From: Corynebacterium diphtheriae
GTDB taxonomy: Bacteria; Actinomycetota; Actinomycetes; Mycobacteriales; Mycobacteriaceae
Reading direction: 5' to 3'
Length of the DNA: 64,000 nt
Assembly: GCF_001457455.1 (NCBI RefSeq)
Contig: NZ_LN831026.1
Coordinates: forward strand, 930,001 to 994,000
Each line of letters begins with the position of its first letter. The first letter of the stretch is position 1. Shown here in pieces: positions 1 through 8,433 of the stretch. Position numbers and translations under genes: made by a program. The notes under the pieces are model-generated. The model ran no database searches. It was not told the origin of the DNA and saw nothing but the letters and a program-made list of their open reading frames with translations.

Positions 1-1
1 G

Positions 2-229
2 GACCTGACACGCCCGAACGTGTCCAACCACCTGACATGCTTGCGCGATTGTGGGATTGTCGTCTCCGAGCCAGAGGGGCGTCGGACACGATACGAGATC
101 GCCGATCCGCACCTGGCACAGGCACTGACAGCACTGGTCGATGCCACCCTGGCAGTAGACGAAGACGCCCCGTGCATCGATCCCGTCTGCACGCTTCCCG
201 GGTGCTACGCAGCTGGGGAGGACGCATGA
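2..229 (+). CDS. CmtR-type ArsR family metal-sensing repressor (C-terminal part, 5' end outside window)
   Basis: This is the C-terminal part of a winged-helix ArsR/SmtB repressor; the reading frame is open from base 2 and the true start lies before the window. The recognition-helix region (TRPNVSNHL) is followed by LTCLRDCG, whose two cysteines match the Cd/Pb-binding pair of mycobacterial CmtR. The tail carries several more cysteines (CIDPVC, LPGC), in the place where CmtR has its third ligand. From the family, it should release DNA when it binds cadmium or lead and so induce the next gene. Its TGA overlaps the ATG of the cadmium exporter (ATGA at 226-229), so the two are translationally coupled. 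An internal ATG at 20 is not the start. Base composition is richer in G+C than the core genes that follow. Confidence 0.82.
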   Translation, partial: DLTRPNVSNHLTCLRDCGIVVSEPEGRRTRYEIADPHLAQALTALVDATLAVDEDAPCIDPVCTLPGCYAAGEDA

Positions 230-828
230 TCCTCACCTCGGTCTTGCAGGCGATAGGCCTGTTCGCAGCTACCAACATCGACGACATCATCGTGCTCTCC
301 CTCTTCTTCGCGCGAGGGGCAGGCCAGCGCGGCACCACCGCCCGCATTCTGGCCGGCCAGTACCTCGGATTCGCGGGCATCCTCGTCGCCGCGATCCTTG
401 TGACCACCGGCGCCGGAGCATTTCTGCCCCCGGCAGCCATTCCATACTTTGGTCTCATCCCTCTGGGCCTCGGCCTCTGGGCCGCATGGCAGACCTGGCG
501 CGGAGACGATGACGACGATGACGACGAGGCCAAGGTTGCCGGCAAGAAGGTCGGCGTGGGGGCAGTCGCAGGCGTCACCTTTGCCAACGGTGGCGACAAC
601 ATCGGCGTCTACACCCCTGTATTCCTCAGCGTGGAACCTCTCGCAGTAGTCGCCTACTGCGTTATCTTCCTCGTGCTCGTTGCGGTGCTGGTGGCCCTGG
701 CAAAGTTCGTCGCCACCCGTCCCCCGATCGCGGAAGTGCTCGAACGCTGGGAGCACATCCTCTTTCCCATCGTTCTCATCGGACTCGGCATCGTGATCCT
801 CGTCAGCGGCGGAGCCTTCGGGCTCTGA
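226..828 (+). CDS. cadD: CadD-family cadmium resistance transporter
   Basis: A 200-residue integral membrane protein of the CadD/LysE-like exporter family, expected to pump Cd2+ (perhaps other divalent metals) out of the cell. It opens with a hydrophobic helix ending in ATNIDDI, a typical CadD acidic motif. A second conserved acidic motif (NGGDNIGVY) follows the central loop. About five membrane helices can be drawn. The central cytoplasmic loop near residue 90 has seven consecutive Asp residues and then Glu, which could bind metal. I chose the ATG at 226 because it overlaps the stop of the repressor and gives the family's usual length; a longer upstream reading in this frame is only the shadow of the repressor gene. 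Regulation by the upstream CmtR-like protein is inferred. Confidence 0.85.
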   Translation: MILTSVLQAIGLFAATNIDDIIVLSLFFARGAGQRGTTARILAGQYLGFAGILVAAILVTTGAGAFLPPAAIPYFGLIPLGLGLWAAWQTWRGDDDDDDDEAKVAGKKVGVGAVAGVTFANGGDNIGVYTPVFLSVEPLAVVAYCVIFLVLVAVLVALAKFVATRPPIAEVLERWEHILFPIVLIGLGIVILVSGGAFGL

Positions 829-1125
829 CGTAGCGGCAGCATTCCAAACGGCCTCGACTGGACGCACCCCTCTCGGCTCAGACCCCAACAACTACCCGCA
901 GCCAGTCCTGCGTGATCGCAGCAACAAGACCGCCATGGAGCGCTGCAAAACCCCGCCATCGAACGAACGAAGCACAGCCTCTGTGTGCAAGCGCCTCTAC
1001 GGTTCATCGAGTACACCCGATGGACAGCCGCTCTCAGGCCAAGGTGAGCACACCCATGGAGGCCCGGTGATCGCGGGCCAACCACCCCTGGCCTGAAAAC
1101 GACAAGACCGGCGCCCAAAAGATAA

Positions 1126-1143
1126 AAACCGAGATATCGGTTT
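1126..1143. repeat. 7-bp inverted repeat (hairpin) downstream of cadD
   Basis: aaaccga, a four-base gata loop, then tcggttt. It could be a weak terminator or the border of an inserted element. It has no strong T-run. Confidence 0.35.
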
Positions 1144-1151
1144 GTCCACCT

Positions 1152-1186
1152 TGTCGCGACTGAACTGTCAACTATGTCGCGACTGA
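1152..1186. repeat. direct repeat tgtcgcgactga, possible IS481-like terminus
   Basis: The 12-mer tgtcgcgactga occurs at 1152-1163 and again at 1175-1186, a spacing of 23 bases. Tandem sub-terminal repeats of this style are found at ends of actinobacterial IS481-type elements. No transposase of that type is visible, so this would be a remnant. The assignment is tentative. Confidence 0.3.
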
Positions 1187-1662
1187 TGACTTCACTTCGT
1201 ATCAACGACAGAGTCTGGTTCGGTGACCTCGTTCTGCATGTCTCGTGACACTGTTCCGGCTTTAGCTGTGTGTATGTCTCGATATATCGTACCGGTGGGC
1301 AGTTTACCGGCAAGAATTGCCCGAGATCCCGACGTCGGCTGTCTCGAGACATCATTCCTTCATGCTTAGCCATGGAAAAGGAAATAGAAACTCGGCCTAC
1401 AAAATCGGCAGTAACGCCAAAACAACACTGAGCTGGCAGTCGAGACCCGAGGCCGTGACGAGACGAACGACCCAGCGAACCCGAACGCCCCGCCATTGGC
1501 AGCGTAGCCCGACCAAGGCCACCGGCTGGTCCTCAAACAACGAGGAAGAAGCCCGTGGCCTAGAGATCGTGGGCGAGTGCCGAAATTGGTCCTAAAACGG
1601 CGCTGAGACGAAGAAAAATGACCCCTCCTGAACTGAGCCTCGTTTTCCGGACTGGGTTAATT

Positions 1663-2520
1663 CTAAACGGTTAGGGTCTTTGCAAGGGTCTGGTTCCGAT
1701 ATTGCATCGGAGCCAGACCCTTGAATCGTTCTTGGAGTCGGTACGTGTTGTACCACAGTATGTAATCATCGATAGCTTGGCAGAGCTCATCGACACTGGT
1801 GAAAAACGCGCCGTAGTACATCTCTGATTTCAAGTGTCCGAAGAAATTTTCCATCACCGCGTTGTCGTAGCAATTGCCTTTGCGTGACATTGACTGCACA
1901 CCGCCAACGCTTTTAATCAGGGTGCGCCAGCTTGCGTGTTGGTACTGAAAGCCTTGGTCAGTGTGCACAATCAGTCCTTTACCCGGACTAAACATGGCAA
2001 TGGCATCGGCCAACGAGCGTGATGTGAGCTGAGTATTCGGTGACGTAGACAGAGTATGCGCCAAGATGGTTCGGTCAAACAGATCCATGACTGGCGACAG
2101 GTATACCTTGGTGCCGGCTACCCGGAACTCTGTGACGTCACTAACCCACACTTTGTTCGGTGCGTCTTGGATGAAGCGTCGGCCAAGCACGTTGTCAGCA
2201 ATGTGGCTGACAGTGCCACGGTAGGAGTTGTACTTCTTACGCCTGATCTTCGATACCAATCCTTGCTCGCGCATGAGCCTGCGAACCACCTTCTTGTTGA
2301 CGATCGTGTTGTTGTTGCGCAGCGCACGCCAGATACGGCGATAGCCAAACGTGGCGTTGGAGTCGTAAAAGATCGTCGTAATCTGTTCCTTGAGGTCGGC
2401 GTACTTGTCTGGCAGGTCAAAACGACGCTGGTGATCAAAAAAACGTTGACCTAGCCAGGCCAGAGACGGCAAGCAAGTCATCCAGGCGGTGATCGGACTT
2501 GAGGGTGATGATGGCCGCAA
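1663..2520 (-). pseudogene. IS3-family transposase OrfB, integrase domain, 5' part out of frame
   Basis: This is the catalytic rve/DDE integrase half of the transposase. The catalytic acids are present: Asp in WVSDVTEF, Asp in VHTDQGFQY and Glu in MENFFGHLKSE. A C-terminal WYNTYR motif is also seen. From about 2436 downstream (minus strand) the frame matches OrfB, beginning FFDHQRRFDLPDKY. The about 28 codons before this, as read from 2520, are out-of-frame nonsense. The true upstream part (LKSDHRLDDLLAVSGLARST) lies in the orfA frame. One T fewer in the T7 run at 2437-2443 would join them into one protein, so a single-base insertion there appears to break the gene. Confidence 0.8.
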
Positions 2521-3007
2521 CTTTCAGCCTCGTCGTTGATCCCTCAAGTCCCTCAATTTTTTTTAGGTACGCCACTTCCGCCTTAAGAAGCTCATTTTCA
2601 CGCCGCAGCTTATCTTCTTCCGTCACCGGTGCAGGCCGAGCTGAGCCTTTAGGCCTGCCTTTGGGTTTCGGCCGTAAAGCATCAGGGCCACCTTTATTGA
2701 CCTGCCATACCCAATGGTTAATCAGGGCAGGCGACGACAAGCCATATTCCTTGGCAAGATCGGATTTCAATTCGCCAGCTTTATGGCGGCGAAGGATCTC
2801 CATTTTCGCATCGAAGGAGTACTGCCTCTTCGTTCGTTTGCTCACCAGACATAGTCTGCCATGTAACCGGAACCGGTCTTCGAGATGACGTACTTGCTCA
2901 CGCCTGACCCCGAGGCGGTTAGCCACTGCCCGCGAGCCGTAGCCTTCCTCGAATAGGTCGACTGCCAGCTCACGCTGAGCCTGACTGAGTTTACTGCGTG
3001 GATGCAT
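2435..3007 (-). CDS. IS3-family transposase OrfA (altered, extended at its 3' end)
   Basis: OrfA is the helix-turn-helix and leucine-zipper DNA-binding part of an IS150-type transposase. The N-terminal part has helix-turn-helix segments, followed by the coiled-coil stretch ENELLKAEVAYLKK. The ATG at 3007 is preceded by GGGGAG at a good distance, so it is preferred to the GTG at 3022. In relatives orfA ends soon after AYLKK, and a -1 ribosomal slip on an A7 run feeds into orfB. Here the run is A8, so the frame runs straight into what is normally the start of orfB (LKSDHRLDDLLAVSGLARSTFF) and then stops at a TGA after a T7 run. With A7 the frame would end in LKKLRDLRDQRRG, a typical OrfA tail. 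Confidence 0.75.
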   Translation of the reverse strand: MHPRSKLSQAQRELAVDLFEEGYGSRAVANRLGVRREQVRHLEDRFRLHGRLCLVSKRTKRQYSFDAKMEILRRHKAGELKSDLAKEYGLSSPALINHWVWQVNKGGPDALRPKPKGRPKGSARPAPVTEEDKLRRENELLKAEVAYLKKIEGLEGSTTRLKVAAIITLKSDHRLDDLLAVSGLARSTFF

Positions 3008-3177
3008 AGAGAAACTCCCCACAATCTGGTTTCTGATTTCTCAGTCCGGATTATGGGGAGCAGTTCATCCGAACGAACGGAGCGGGTCATTTTTGCGTTC
3101 GCGGCCGTTTTCTTTCGGCCGGCGCGGGGTTTTGTGAAAAGATTGGAACAGTTTCGTGAAACCCTCTATAAAAATTG

Positions 3178-3250
3178 TGTCCCCGACAAGATTCGAACTT
3201 GCGACCTTTGGTACCGGAAACCAATGCTCTATCCACTGAGCTACGGAGAC
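3178..3250 (-). tRNA. tRNA-Arg (anticodon CCG)
   Basis: Read on the minus strand this folds as a complete cloverleaf of 73 bases. The acceptor arms GTCTCCG and CGGGGAC pair with one G-T wobble. The D arm contains AGCTCAGTGGATAGAGC, the anticodon stem is TTGGT/ACCAA around the loop TTCCGGT, and the T arm contains GTTCGAATC. The anticodon CCG reads the arginine codon CGG. CCA is not encoded. The 3' end faces the accessory segment at 1-3100, the usual side for island insertion. Confidence 0.95.
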
Positions 3251-3304
3251 AGGCTGTGTTAAGCAGCGGGATTTATTTTAACCTATTTGGACGAAAAAAG
3301 CGAC

Positions 3305-3341
3305 GCGGCTCAAAGCCAAGCAAGGAAAGACTTTGAGCCGC
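3305..3341 (-). terminator. rho-independent terminator of the lut operon
   Basis: A perfect 11-bp inverted repeat (gcggctcaaag 3305-3315, ctttgagccgc 3331-3341) lies 28 bases past the lutC stop. On the minus strand it is followed by a T-run (complement of aaaaaagc at 3295-3302). Confidence 0.85.
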
Positions 3342-3368
3342 GCGGTTTATTTCGGCCTAAATTAGAAT

Positions 3369-3998
3369 TTAGCTGACGACTACGCAGATGAGGGTACGTG
3401 GGCCGTGCACACCTTCGACACGATTGAGCTCGATGTCTGAGGTTGCGGAAGGACCAGAAATCATCGTGTTAGGACGGGTGTGGTCGAGGCGGGAAACCAT
3501 CTCTGGAACGCCGTAGACAACGTTGTCCATGCGGACGATGCATACGTGGCAGTCTGGCACAAGAGTCAGGGCGCGGCGGCCACAGACTTCGTTGGAAACC
3601 AAGCAGATGGTGCCGGCTTGTGCGGAAGTCACGTGAGAGTCGGTTACAACTGCATCGACATCGTTGAGTGTGCGAGGATCAACGTCTGCGGAGTCTGGGG
3701 TAGCAGTGCCGTTGAAGCTTTCGAACAGTGCGGTGTCCAAGCCAGGCGCGAAACGAATGTCCTTAGCATCGCGATCATTGAGGATCTTAGCCACGGTATC
3801 GTTGAGCTCGGCGTCCGTGCACTCGACAACCTGCGCCTTGTAGTCTAGGAGGCGGTCGACGAGCAGCTCTTTGAGCTCCTCGCGTGGCATATCAGTGTTC
3901 GTGATGTATTCGCGGACAACTGGGTATGCTCCCTCAGGAGCCTTGGCTAGCTTGTTAGCGTTACGGATACGCTCGAGGATCTCGGTTTTGGCATCCAT
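3369..3998 (-). CDS. lutC: lactate utilization protein C (LUD domain)
   Basis: A 209-residue LutC/YkgG-type protein with a LUD domain, third component of the LutABC complex that oxidises L-lactate to pyruvate. The C-terminal half has the typical GTICLVSNE and [12 protein letters not shown] strands and [19 protein letters not shown], a hallmark of this family near the C-terminus. The ATG at 3998 has AAGGAGAA upstream; an earlier in-frame start at 4067 would overlap lutB and lacks support. Only one base separates it from the lutB stop, so it is the last gene of the lutABC operon. It ends before a strong terminator. Confidence 0.92.
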   Translation of the reverse strand: MDAKTEILERIRNANKLAKAPEGAYPVVREYITNTDMPREELKELLVDRLLDYKAQVVECTDAELNDTVAKILNDRDAKDIRFAPGLDTALFESFNGTATPDSADVDPRTLNDVDAVVTDSHVTSAQAGTICLVSNEVCGRRALTLVPDCHVCIVRMDNVVYGVPEMVSRLDHTRPNTMISGPSATSDIELNRVEGVHGPRTLICVVVS

Positions 3999-3999
3999 C

Positions 4000-5544
4000 T
4001 CAGTTCTCCTTCTTCTGGTTAACTTCTGGATTATTTGGGTGGATGCCGTCGCGGCGAGCGTCGGCAAGCAGCTGTTGTGCTTCCTCGGTTTCGAACCACT
4101 GGCGGAAGGACTTCTTTGGTGGGACTGCGGTGTCGCGAACGTCTGTCCAACCAGCCAAGAAGCTTGGCAGGTGGGTGATCTTGCCGTTTGAGCCGCCCAT
4201 GATGCGACCCATGAATACCATGCGAGTGATCATGTTCCACATGGTTGAGTTGCCCCATGCGAGCTGCATGGCGCCCATCATTGCTTTCTCAATCTTTGGA
4301 GCGTCGGTTTGAATCTTCTTGTGGCGCAGCTCGAGAAGGATGTCAGTGAATGGAATCTTCACTGGGCAAACCTCATTGCAGCGACCGCATAGGGAAGAAG
4401 CGTATGGCAGGTAAGCATTTGGATCATGCTTATCCTTGATACCGGTCATCTGTGGGGACAAGATGGCGCCGATAGGACCTGGGTAGGTCGAACCGTAAGC
4501 GTGGCCACCAGCGCGTTCGTAGACTGGGCATACGTTCAAACACGCAGAGCAACGGATGCACTTGAGTGCTTCGCGGCCGATCTCGTCGGAGAGTACTGCG
4601 GTACGGCCGTTATCAACGAGCACGATGTGGAAGTTCTTCGGGCCGTCGCCTTCGGTAACGCCGGACCAAGTGGAAACGTATGGTGCCTGGCGCTCGCCGG
4701 TGGAAGAACGTGGCAGCAGCTGCAAGAAGACCTCGAGGTCTTGGAAGGTTGGGATGATCTTCTCGATACCCATGACGGAGATCAGGGTTTCAGGAAGAGT
4801 CAGGCACATACGGCCGTTGCCTTCGGACTCCATGATGGTCACGGTGCCGGTTTCAGCGATACCGAAGTTGGCTCCTGAAATGGCAACCTTTGCCTTCATG
4901 AACTGCTCGCGTAGGAAGGAGCGGGATGCTTCTGCCAACTCTGCAGGTTCGGAAGAAAGGGAGTCGTCGGTGTTGGGCATTTCGCGAATGAAGATGTCGC
5001 GGATCTCGGCGCGGTTGCGGTGAATTGCCGGAACCAGAATGTGAGATGGCTTGTCTTTGCCTAGCTGAACGATAAGCTCAGCCAAGTCGGTTTCACGGGC
5101 GGAAATGCCGGCTTCGCGGAGGCGGTTGTTGAGGTCGATTTCCATGGTTGCCATGGACTTGATCTTGACAACGTTTTTCTCACCGGTTTCTTCAACCAGC
5201 TTGGTAACGATGTCGCCTGCTTCTTTGGCGTCGCGTGCCCAGTGGACGTGGCCACCGCGGGCAGTTACGGCTTCTTCGAACTGAACGAGGAGCTCGTCGA
5301 GACGCTGTCCGACATCGCGCTTAATACCGGAACCAGCTTCGCGGACTGCCTCCCAGTCAGGCATCTCGGCGGTGACGTTCAGACGCTTGGTGCGAATGGT
5401 GGTCGTTGCCTTGGTGAGGTTTCGGCGCTGGGTTGCATTGTATAGCTCATGGTGAGCGGCGTGGACGAAGTTCTCGTCACCGCGCAGCTGGCTGCGCTCC
5501 GATGCGCGTGGTGGCATCGCTGGGGTTCCAAGTGAAATACTCAC
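4000..5544 (-). CDS. lutB: lactate utilization iron-sulfur protein B
   Basis: A 514-residue LutB/YkgF-type protein: N-terminal LUD domain with [12 protein letters not shown] and [13 protein letters not shown], then a ferredoxin-like 4Fe-4S domain. Two cysteine clusters are visible: [14 protein letters not shown] around residue 330 and [13 protein letters not shown] around residue 385. It is expected to pass electrons from lactate oxidation within LutABC. The start is GTG at 5544, which overlaps the lutA TGA (GTGA) and has GAGAGG upstream; the reading from 5586 lies inside lutA. Translation is therefore coupled to lutA, and it abuts lutC. Confidence 0.92.
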   Translation of the reverse strand: MSISLGTPAMPPRASERSQLRGDENFVHAAHHELYNATQRRNLTKATTTIRTKRLNVTAEMPDWEAVREAGSGIKRDVGQRLDELLVQFEEAVTARGGHVHWARDAKEAGDIVTKLVEETGEKNVVKIKSMATMEIDLNNRLREAGISARETDLAELIVQLGKDKPSHILVPAIHRNRAEIRDIFIREMPNTDDSLSSEPAELAEASRSFLREQFMKAKVAISGANFGIAETGTVTIMESEGNGRMCLTLPETLISVMGIEKIIPTFQDLEVFLQLLPRSSTGERQAPYVSTWSGVTEGDGPKNFHIVLVDNGRTAVLSDEIGREALKCIRCSACLNVCPVYERAGGHAYGSTYPGPIGAILSPQMTGIKDKHDPNAYLPYASSLCGRCNEVCPVKIPFTDILLELRHKKIQTDAPKIEKAMMGAMQLAWGNSTMWNMITRMVFMGRIMGGSNGKITHLPSFLAGWTDVRDTAVPPKKSFRQWFETEEAQQLLADARRDGIHPNNPEVNQKKEN

Positions 5545-6326
5545 AGCATGACCTCTCGGGAGTAAGCGGCAGTGGTCGGGGTCCAAGGATTTTCCTTGGT
5601 GGAGGCAAGAATCTCAGCCATGTGGATGGCACGGATTCCTACATGCTTGCGGGACAGGTTGCCTGCAATGTTCATCAAGCAAGAGGAGTCGCCACCGGTG
5701 ATGTACTCGGCTCCGGTCAGCTCAATGTTGCGGGTCTTGTCAGACACCATGGCAGCAGAGGTTTCTGCGTTCTTCAGGGAGAAGGTTCCGCCGAAGCCAC
5801 AGCACTCTTCTTTGTTTGGAAGCTCGATAAGTTCCATGCCGGCAACGTTTTGCAGTAGTCGGTATGGGCGGTCACCTAGGCCAATGAAGCGAAGGCCGTG
5901 GCAGGATGGGTGGTAAGTGACCTTGTGTGGGAAGAAAGCTCCGACGTCTTCAACGCCGGCAACATCGATCAAGAATTCCGACAGATCGAGGGACTTCTTT
6001 GCGGCGATGTGTGCACCATCTTTCAGTGCGGCGTTGCCGTAGCGGTCTGCGATGTGCTCGTGCTGTTCGCGCACGGCGCCTACGCAAGAACCGGAAGGTG
6101 CAACTACGTAGTCGATGGAATCGTCAGCGAATGCGTCCACGTAGTTCTTGATTAGTGGGATGGCTTCTTTTTGGTAGCCGGTGTTGACGTGCATCTGGCC
6201 GCAGCATGTCTGTCCCTTAGGGAATACGACTTCATAGCCGAGGCGGGAAAGCACGAGTGCGGTTGCTTTGGATGCATCGGGGAACATTGCGTCGCCGATA
6301 CAAGTGGAAAAGAGCGCAACTCTCAC
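5541..6326 (-). CDS. lutA: lactate utilization protein A (cysteine-rich, CCG domains)
   Basis: A 261-residue LutA/YkgE-type protein with two cysteine-rich CCG domains: TCCGQMHVNTG near residue 41 and EECCGFGG near residue 173. Other conserved cysteines lie at FSTCIGD and HPSCHG. Such domains bind an unusual Fe-S cluster in heterodisulfide-reductase-like proteins. The start is GTG at 6326 with AAGGAGC upstream. It is the first gene of the lutABC operon, transcribed away from the lactate permease gene. A DtxR-like motif lies 122 bases upstream. Confidence 0.92.
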   Translation of the reverse strand: MRVALFSTCIGDAMFPDASKATALVLSRLGYEVVFPKGQTCCGQMHVNTGYQKEAIPLIKNYVDAFADDSIDYVVAPSGSCVGAVREQHEHIADRYGNAALKDGAHIAAKKSLDLSEFLIDVAGVEDVGAFFPHKVTYHPSCHGLRFIGLGDRPYRLLQNVAGMELIELPNKEECCGFGGTFSLKNAETSAAMVSDKTRNIELTGAEYITGGDSSCLMNIAGNLSRKHVGIRAIHMAEILASTKENPWTPTTAAYSREVML

Positions 6327-6447
6327 GGTACTTGCTCCTTGCTTTATGGATATGTGGCTTTGGTTCTTTTACTTCCACAGAATCGGAAGCGCGACATGCC
6401 ACTGGACATAACCAATCTTACTGATGAAACTAGAAAAACAAAGTGTG

Positions 6448-6466
6448 TAAGTGTGTCCTAACCTGC
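6448..6466. promoter_or_regulatory. possible DtxR-like iron box upstream of lutABC
   Basis: The 19-mer agrees with TWAGGTTAGSCTAACCTWA at about 13 positions. The right half (CCTAACCT) is perfect and the left half is poor. Control of Fe-S enzymes by iron would make sense, but this is only a motif match. Confidence 0.3.
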
Positions 6467-6636
6467 AGTTATTAACGAAACGTTTTTGTTTTCTAATTCC
6501 GGATTTCCGAACGGAAATGGGCATAGGGTGCGGATATGTAACAACAGACCTCCGATGACACCCAAATTGGAACAAGTAGCATGCTTCAACGTCGGTCTAA
6601 ATTGTGGTGATAAATACAAGGCGAAGGGGCAATTTT

Positions 6637-6652
6637 TGGACTATATGGTCCA
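6637..6652. promoter_or_regulatory. inverted repeat upstream of the lactate permease gene, candidate operator
   Basis: TGGAC, six bases, GTCCA: a 5-bp perfect dyad 112 bases before the permease start. Lactate genes in Corynebacterium are known to be controlled by a GntR-type regulator (LldR). The dyad contains TGGTCC but does not fit the LldR/FadR consensus exactly. Confidence 0.3.
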
Positions 6653-6763
6653 CCCAGACCCTGTGTTTGGAATCATAATCTTCCCCAAATATGACTTATG
6701 GGCTAAAAAAGCGCACAATAATCAGTGAACTTTTTGTCCCCCCAATGATGGGAGTTAAGCCTC

Positions 6764-8422
6764 GTGTTTACACCAGTCATAGATACCGTGGGCGGTAGCC
6801 TCGGTCTCTCGGCGCTATGCGCGATCCTGCCGCTAATCGGCTTCTTCATATTCTTGATGGTGCTCAAGATGAAAGCCCACTGGGCGGCACTCTCAAGCGT
6901 TGGAGTGGCGCTTCTTGTTGGTATTTTCCTCTTCAAGATGCCCGCTAACCTAGCACTTCTTTCCTTCGCTGAAGGCGTAGCTTTCGGTTTATTCCCAATC
7001 GTTTACGTCATTTGGATGGCGGTTTGGATCTACGATCTCACCGTTAAATCAGGTCGTTTTGAAGACCTTCGTACGATCTTCTCCAAGATCGGCCGCGGCG
7101 ATATGCGAGTTCAGGCCATGCTTATTGGCTTTGCATTTGGCGGCCTATTGGAAGCACTTGCTGGGTTCGGCGCACCTATTGCGATCGTTGCGGCAATGTT
7201 GCTTGCCATTGGTCTTAAGCCGATGAAGGCTGTTCTTGTCACCTTCGTTGCAAACTGTGCGCCTGTGGCATTTGGTGCCATGGGTATTCCTGTGACGACT
7301 GGTGGTCTGCTCACTCAGATCCCAGGCGAGCAAGTTGCTGCTATGGCCGGACGACAGGTTTCCCTCATTGCCTTAATCGTCCCGTTCATTTTGGCACTGA
7401 TCATGGATGGCACCCGTGGTGTTCGCCAGACTTGGCCAATGGCCCTTTTGCTGGGTATCACCTTCGGTGGCGGCCAGTTCTTGGCATCTAATTACTTCTC
7501 TTATGTGCTTACCGACGTTGTCGCGTGCCTACTTTCCCTCATCTGCGGTGTTGCGTTCTTGCGTATCTGGAAGCCAAAGACTCCAGAGGATCAAGCTTCT
7601 GAGATTGATGCCTCGACCATTCACCTGTCTGCTGATCGGGCATTCCTTGCGCTGTTCCCATATCTTCTCGTTGTCGTGGTGTTCTCGATCACCAGCTTGT
7701 GGAAGATAGGCGTTAACATCCCAGCTGCTCTGAAATCGACAGATATTAAGGTTCAGTGGCCTGGACTTCATGGCCACTTGGTCAACCAAGCCGGCGAGCC
7801 AATTCCTAACACCATTTTTAACTTCAACTGGTTGTCTACCCCTGGCACGATCCTCTTCTTCTGCGGTTTGATCACAGTTCTCGTGTACTCCGCAGCGGCT
7901 AAGAACAGCAATGGTGCATACCCAATGTCGTTCAAAGCGGGCTTTAGCCAATTGGCTGAAGGTGCCTACAAGATGCGCTTCTCCGCTTTGACCATTGCTG
8001 CTGTGATGGGTCTTGCTTATGTGATGAACCTTTCAGGCCAGACTGCTTCTATTGGTGCCTTTTTGGCAGCTACCGGCACTATCTTCCCACTGCTTTCGCC
8101 GCTGCTGGGTTGGATTGGTACGTGGGTGACAGGATCTGCAACTTCTGCCAATGCGTTGTTTGCGCAAATGCAGTCCACCACCGCAACCCAGGTGGGTGTA
8201 AGCCCAACTCTACTGGTGGGTGCCAACACTGCTGGTGCAACCTTGGGCAAGATGATGAGCCCGCAGACTCTGACCATTGCTGCCAACGCTGTCAACATGG
8301 AAAACGGCGAACGCAAGATCATGGCTCAGGCGTGGAAATACTCCCTCGGACTTCTGGTCTACATCTGCATCATTGCGTACCTTCAGTCCACCCCAATTCT
8401 CGGATGGATGGTTGTGGGCTAA
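6764..8422 (+). CDS. lldP: L-lactate permease (LctP family)
   Basis: A 552-residue polytopic membrane protein of the LctP/LldP lactate permease family, with about 12-14 hydrophobic helices. Conserved LctP stretches include LLEALAGFGAPIAI, FVANCAPVAFGAMGIPV and, near the C-terminus, GANTAGATLGKMMSPQ. It should import L-lactate (and perhaps glycolate) with protons to feed the divergent LutABC enzymes. The start is GTG at 6764, with GGGAG about ten bases upstream. It ends 11 bases before argS with no obvious terminator, so some read-through into argS is possible. Confidence 0.92.
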   Translation: MFTPVIDTVGGSLGLSALCAILPLIGFFIFLMVLKMKAHWAALSSVGVALLVGIFLFKMPANLALLSFAEGVAFGLFPIVYVIWMAVWIYDLTVKSGRFEDLRTIFSKIGRGDMRVQAMLIGFAFGGLLEALAGFGAPIAIVAAMLLAIGLKPMKAVLVTFVANCAPVAFGAMGIPVTTGGLLTQIPGEQVAAMAGRQVSLIALIVPFILALIMDGTRGVRQTWPMALLLGITFGGGQFLASNYFSYVLTDVVACLLSLICGVAFLRIWKPKTPEDQASEIDASTIHLSADRAFLALFPYLLVVVVFSITSLWKIGVNIPAALKSTDIKVQWPGLHGHLVNQAGEPIPNTIFNFNWLSTPGTILFFCGLITVLVYSAAAKNSNGAYPMSFKAGFSQLAEGAYKMRFSALTIAAVMGLAYVMNLSGQTASIGAFLAATGTIFPLLSPLLGWIGTWVTGSATSANALFAQMQSTTATQVGVSPTLLVGANTAGATLGKMMSPQTLTIAANAVNMENGERKIMAQAWKYSLGLLVYICIIAYLQSTPILGWMVVG

Positions 8423-8433
8423 ACTTCTAACCC

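Larger units (their letters stand above)
829..1613. other. gene-poor accessory stretch between cadD and the IS3 element
   Basis: No reading frame here has convincing protein character on either strand. Visible structure includes two hairpins (one near 1065-1083 with arms GGCCCG/CGGGCC, one at 1126-1143 with arms aaaccga/tcggttt) and a spaced 12-base direct repeat at 1152-1186. The stretch looks like debris of older insertions. Confidence 0.5.
1619..3089 (-). mobile_element. IS3-family (IS150-group) insertion sequence with frameshifted transposase
   Basis: The element of about 1.47 kb carries overlapping orfA and orfB on the minus strand. Both outer ends read TGACCC when taken inward (TGACCC at 1619-1624; its complement GGGTCA at 3084-3089), and the match extends outward over five A/T bases on each side. 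Both ends also share tccggactg further in. No 3-4 bp target duplication is evident. Two homopolymer runs (8 T at 2557-2564 and 7 A at 2437-2443, plus strand) disturb the normal orfA/orfB frame relationship, so this copy is probably inactive or mis-sequenced. Confidence 0.85.
6327..6763. other. divergent control region between lutA and the lactate permease gene
   Basis: 437 bases without a gene. They should carry promoters for both directions. I see a DtxR-like 19-mer at 6448-6466 and an inverted repeat TGGAC-N6-GTCCA at 6637-6652. The region is AT-rich. No regulator gene lies between the two units. Confidence 0.6.

Noticed and set aside
205..891. Long minus-strand reading frame (228 codons) opposite cadD
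   Set aside because: It mirrors the codon bias of cadD, has no ribosome site and reads as low-complexity acidic/His text.
654..1595. Reading frames in both directions across the accessory gap
   Set aside because: Composition is unlike a protein and no motif is recognisable.
3178..3250. tRNA-Arg as the attachment site of the tox corynephage
   Set aside because: Tox phages use a tRNA-Arg site, but no phage gene is present here and, from the gene order, this is a different chromosomal region.
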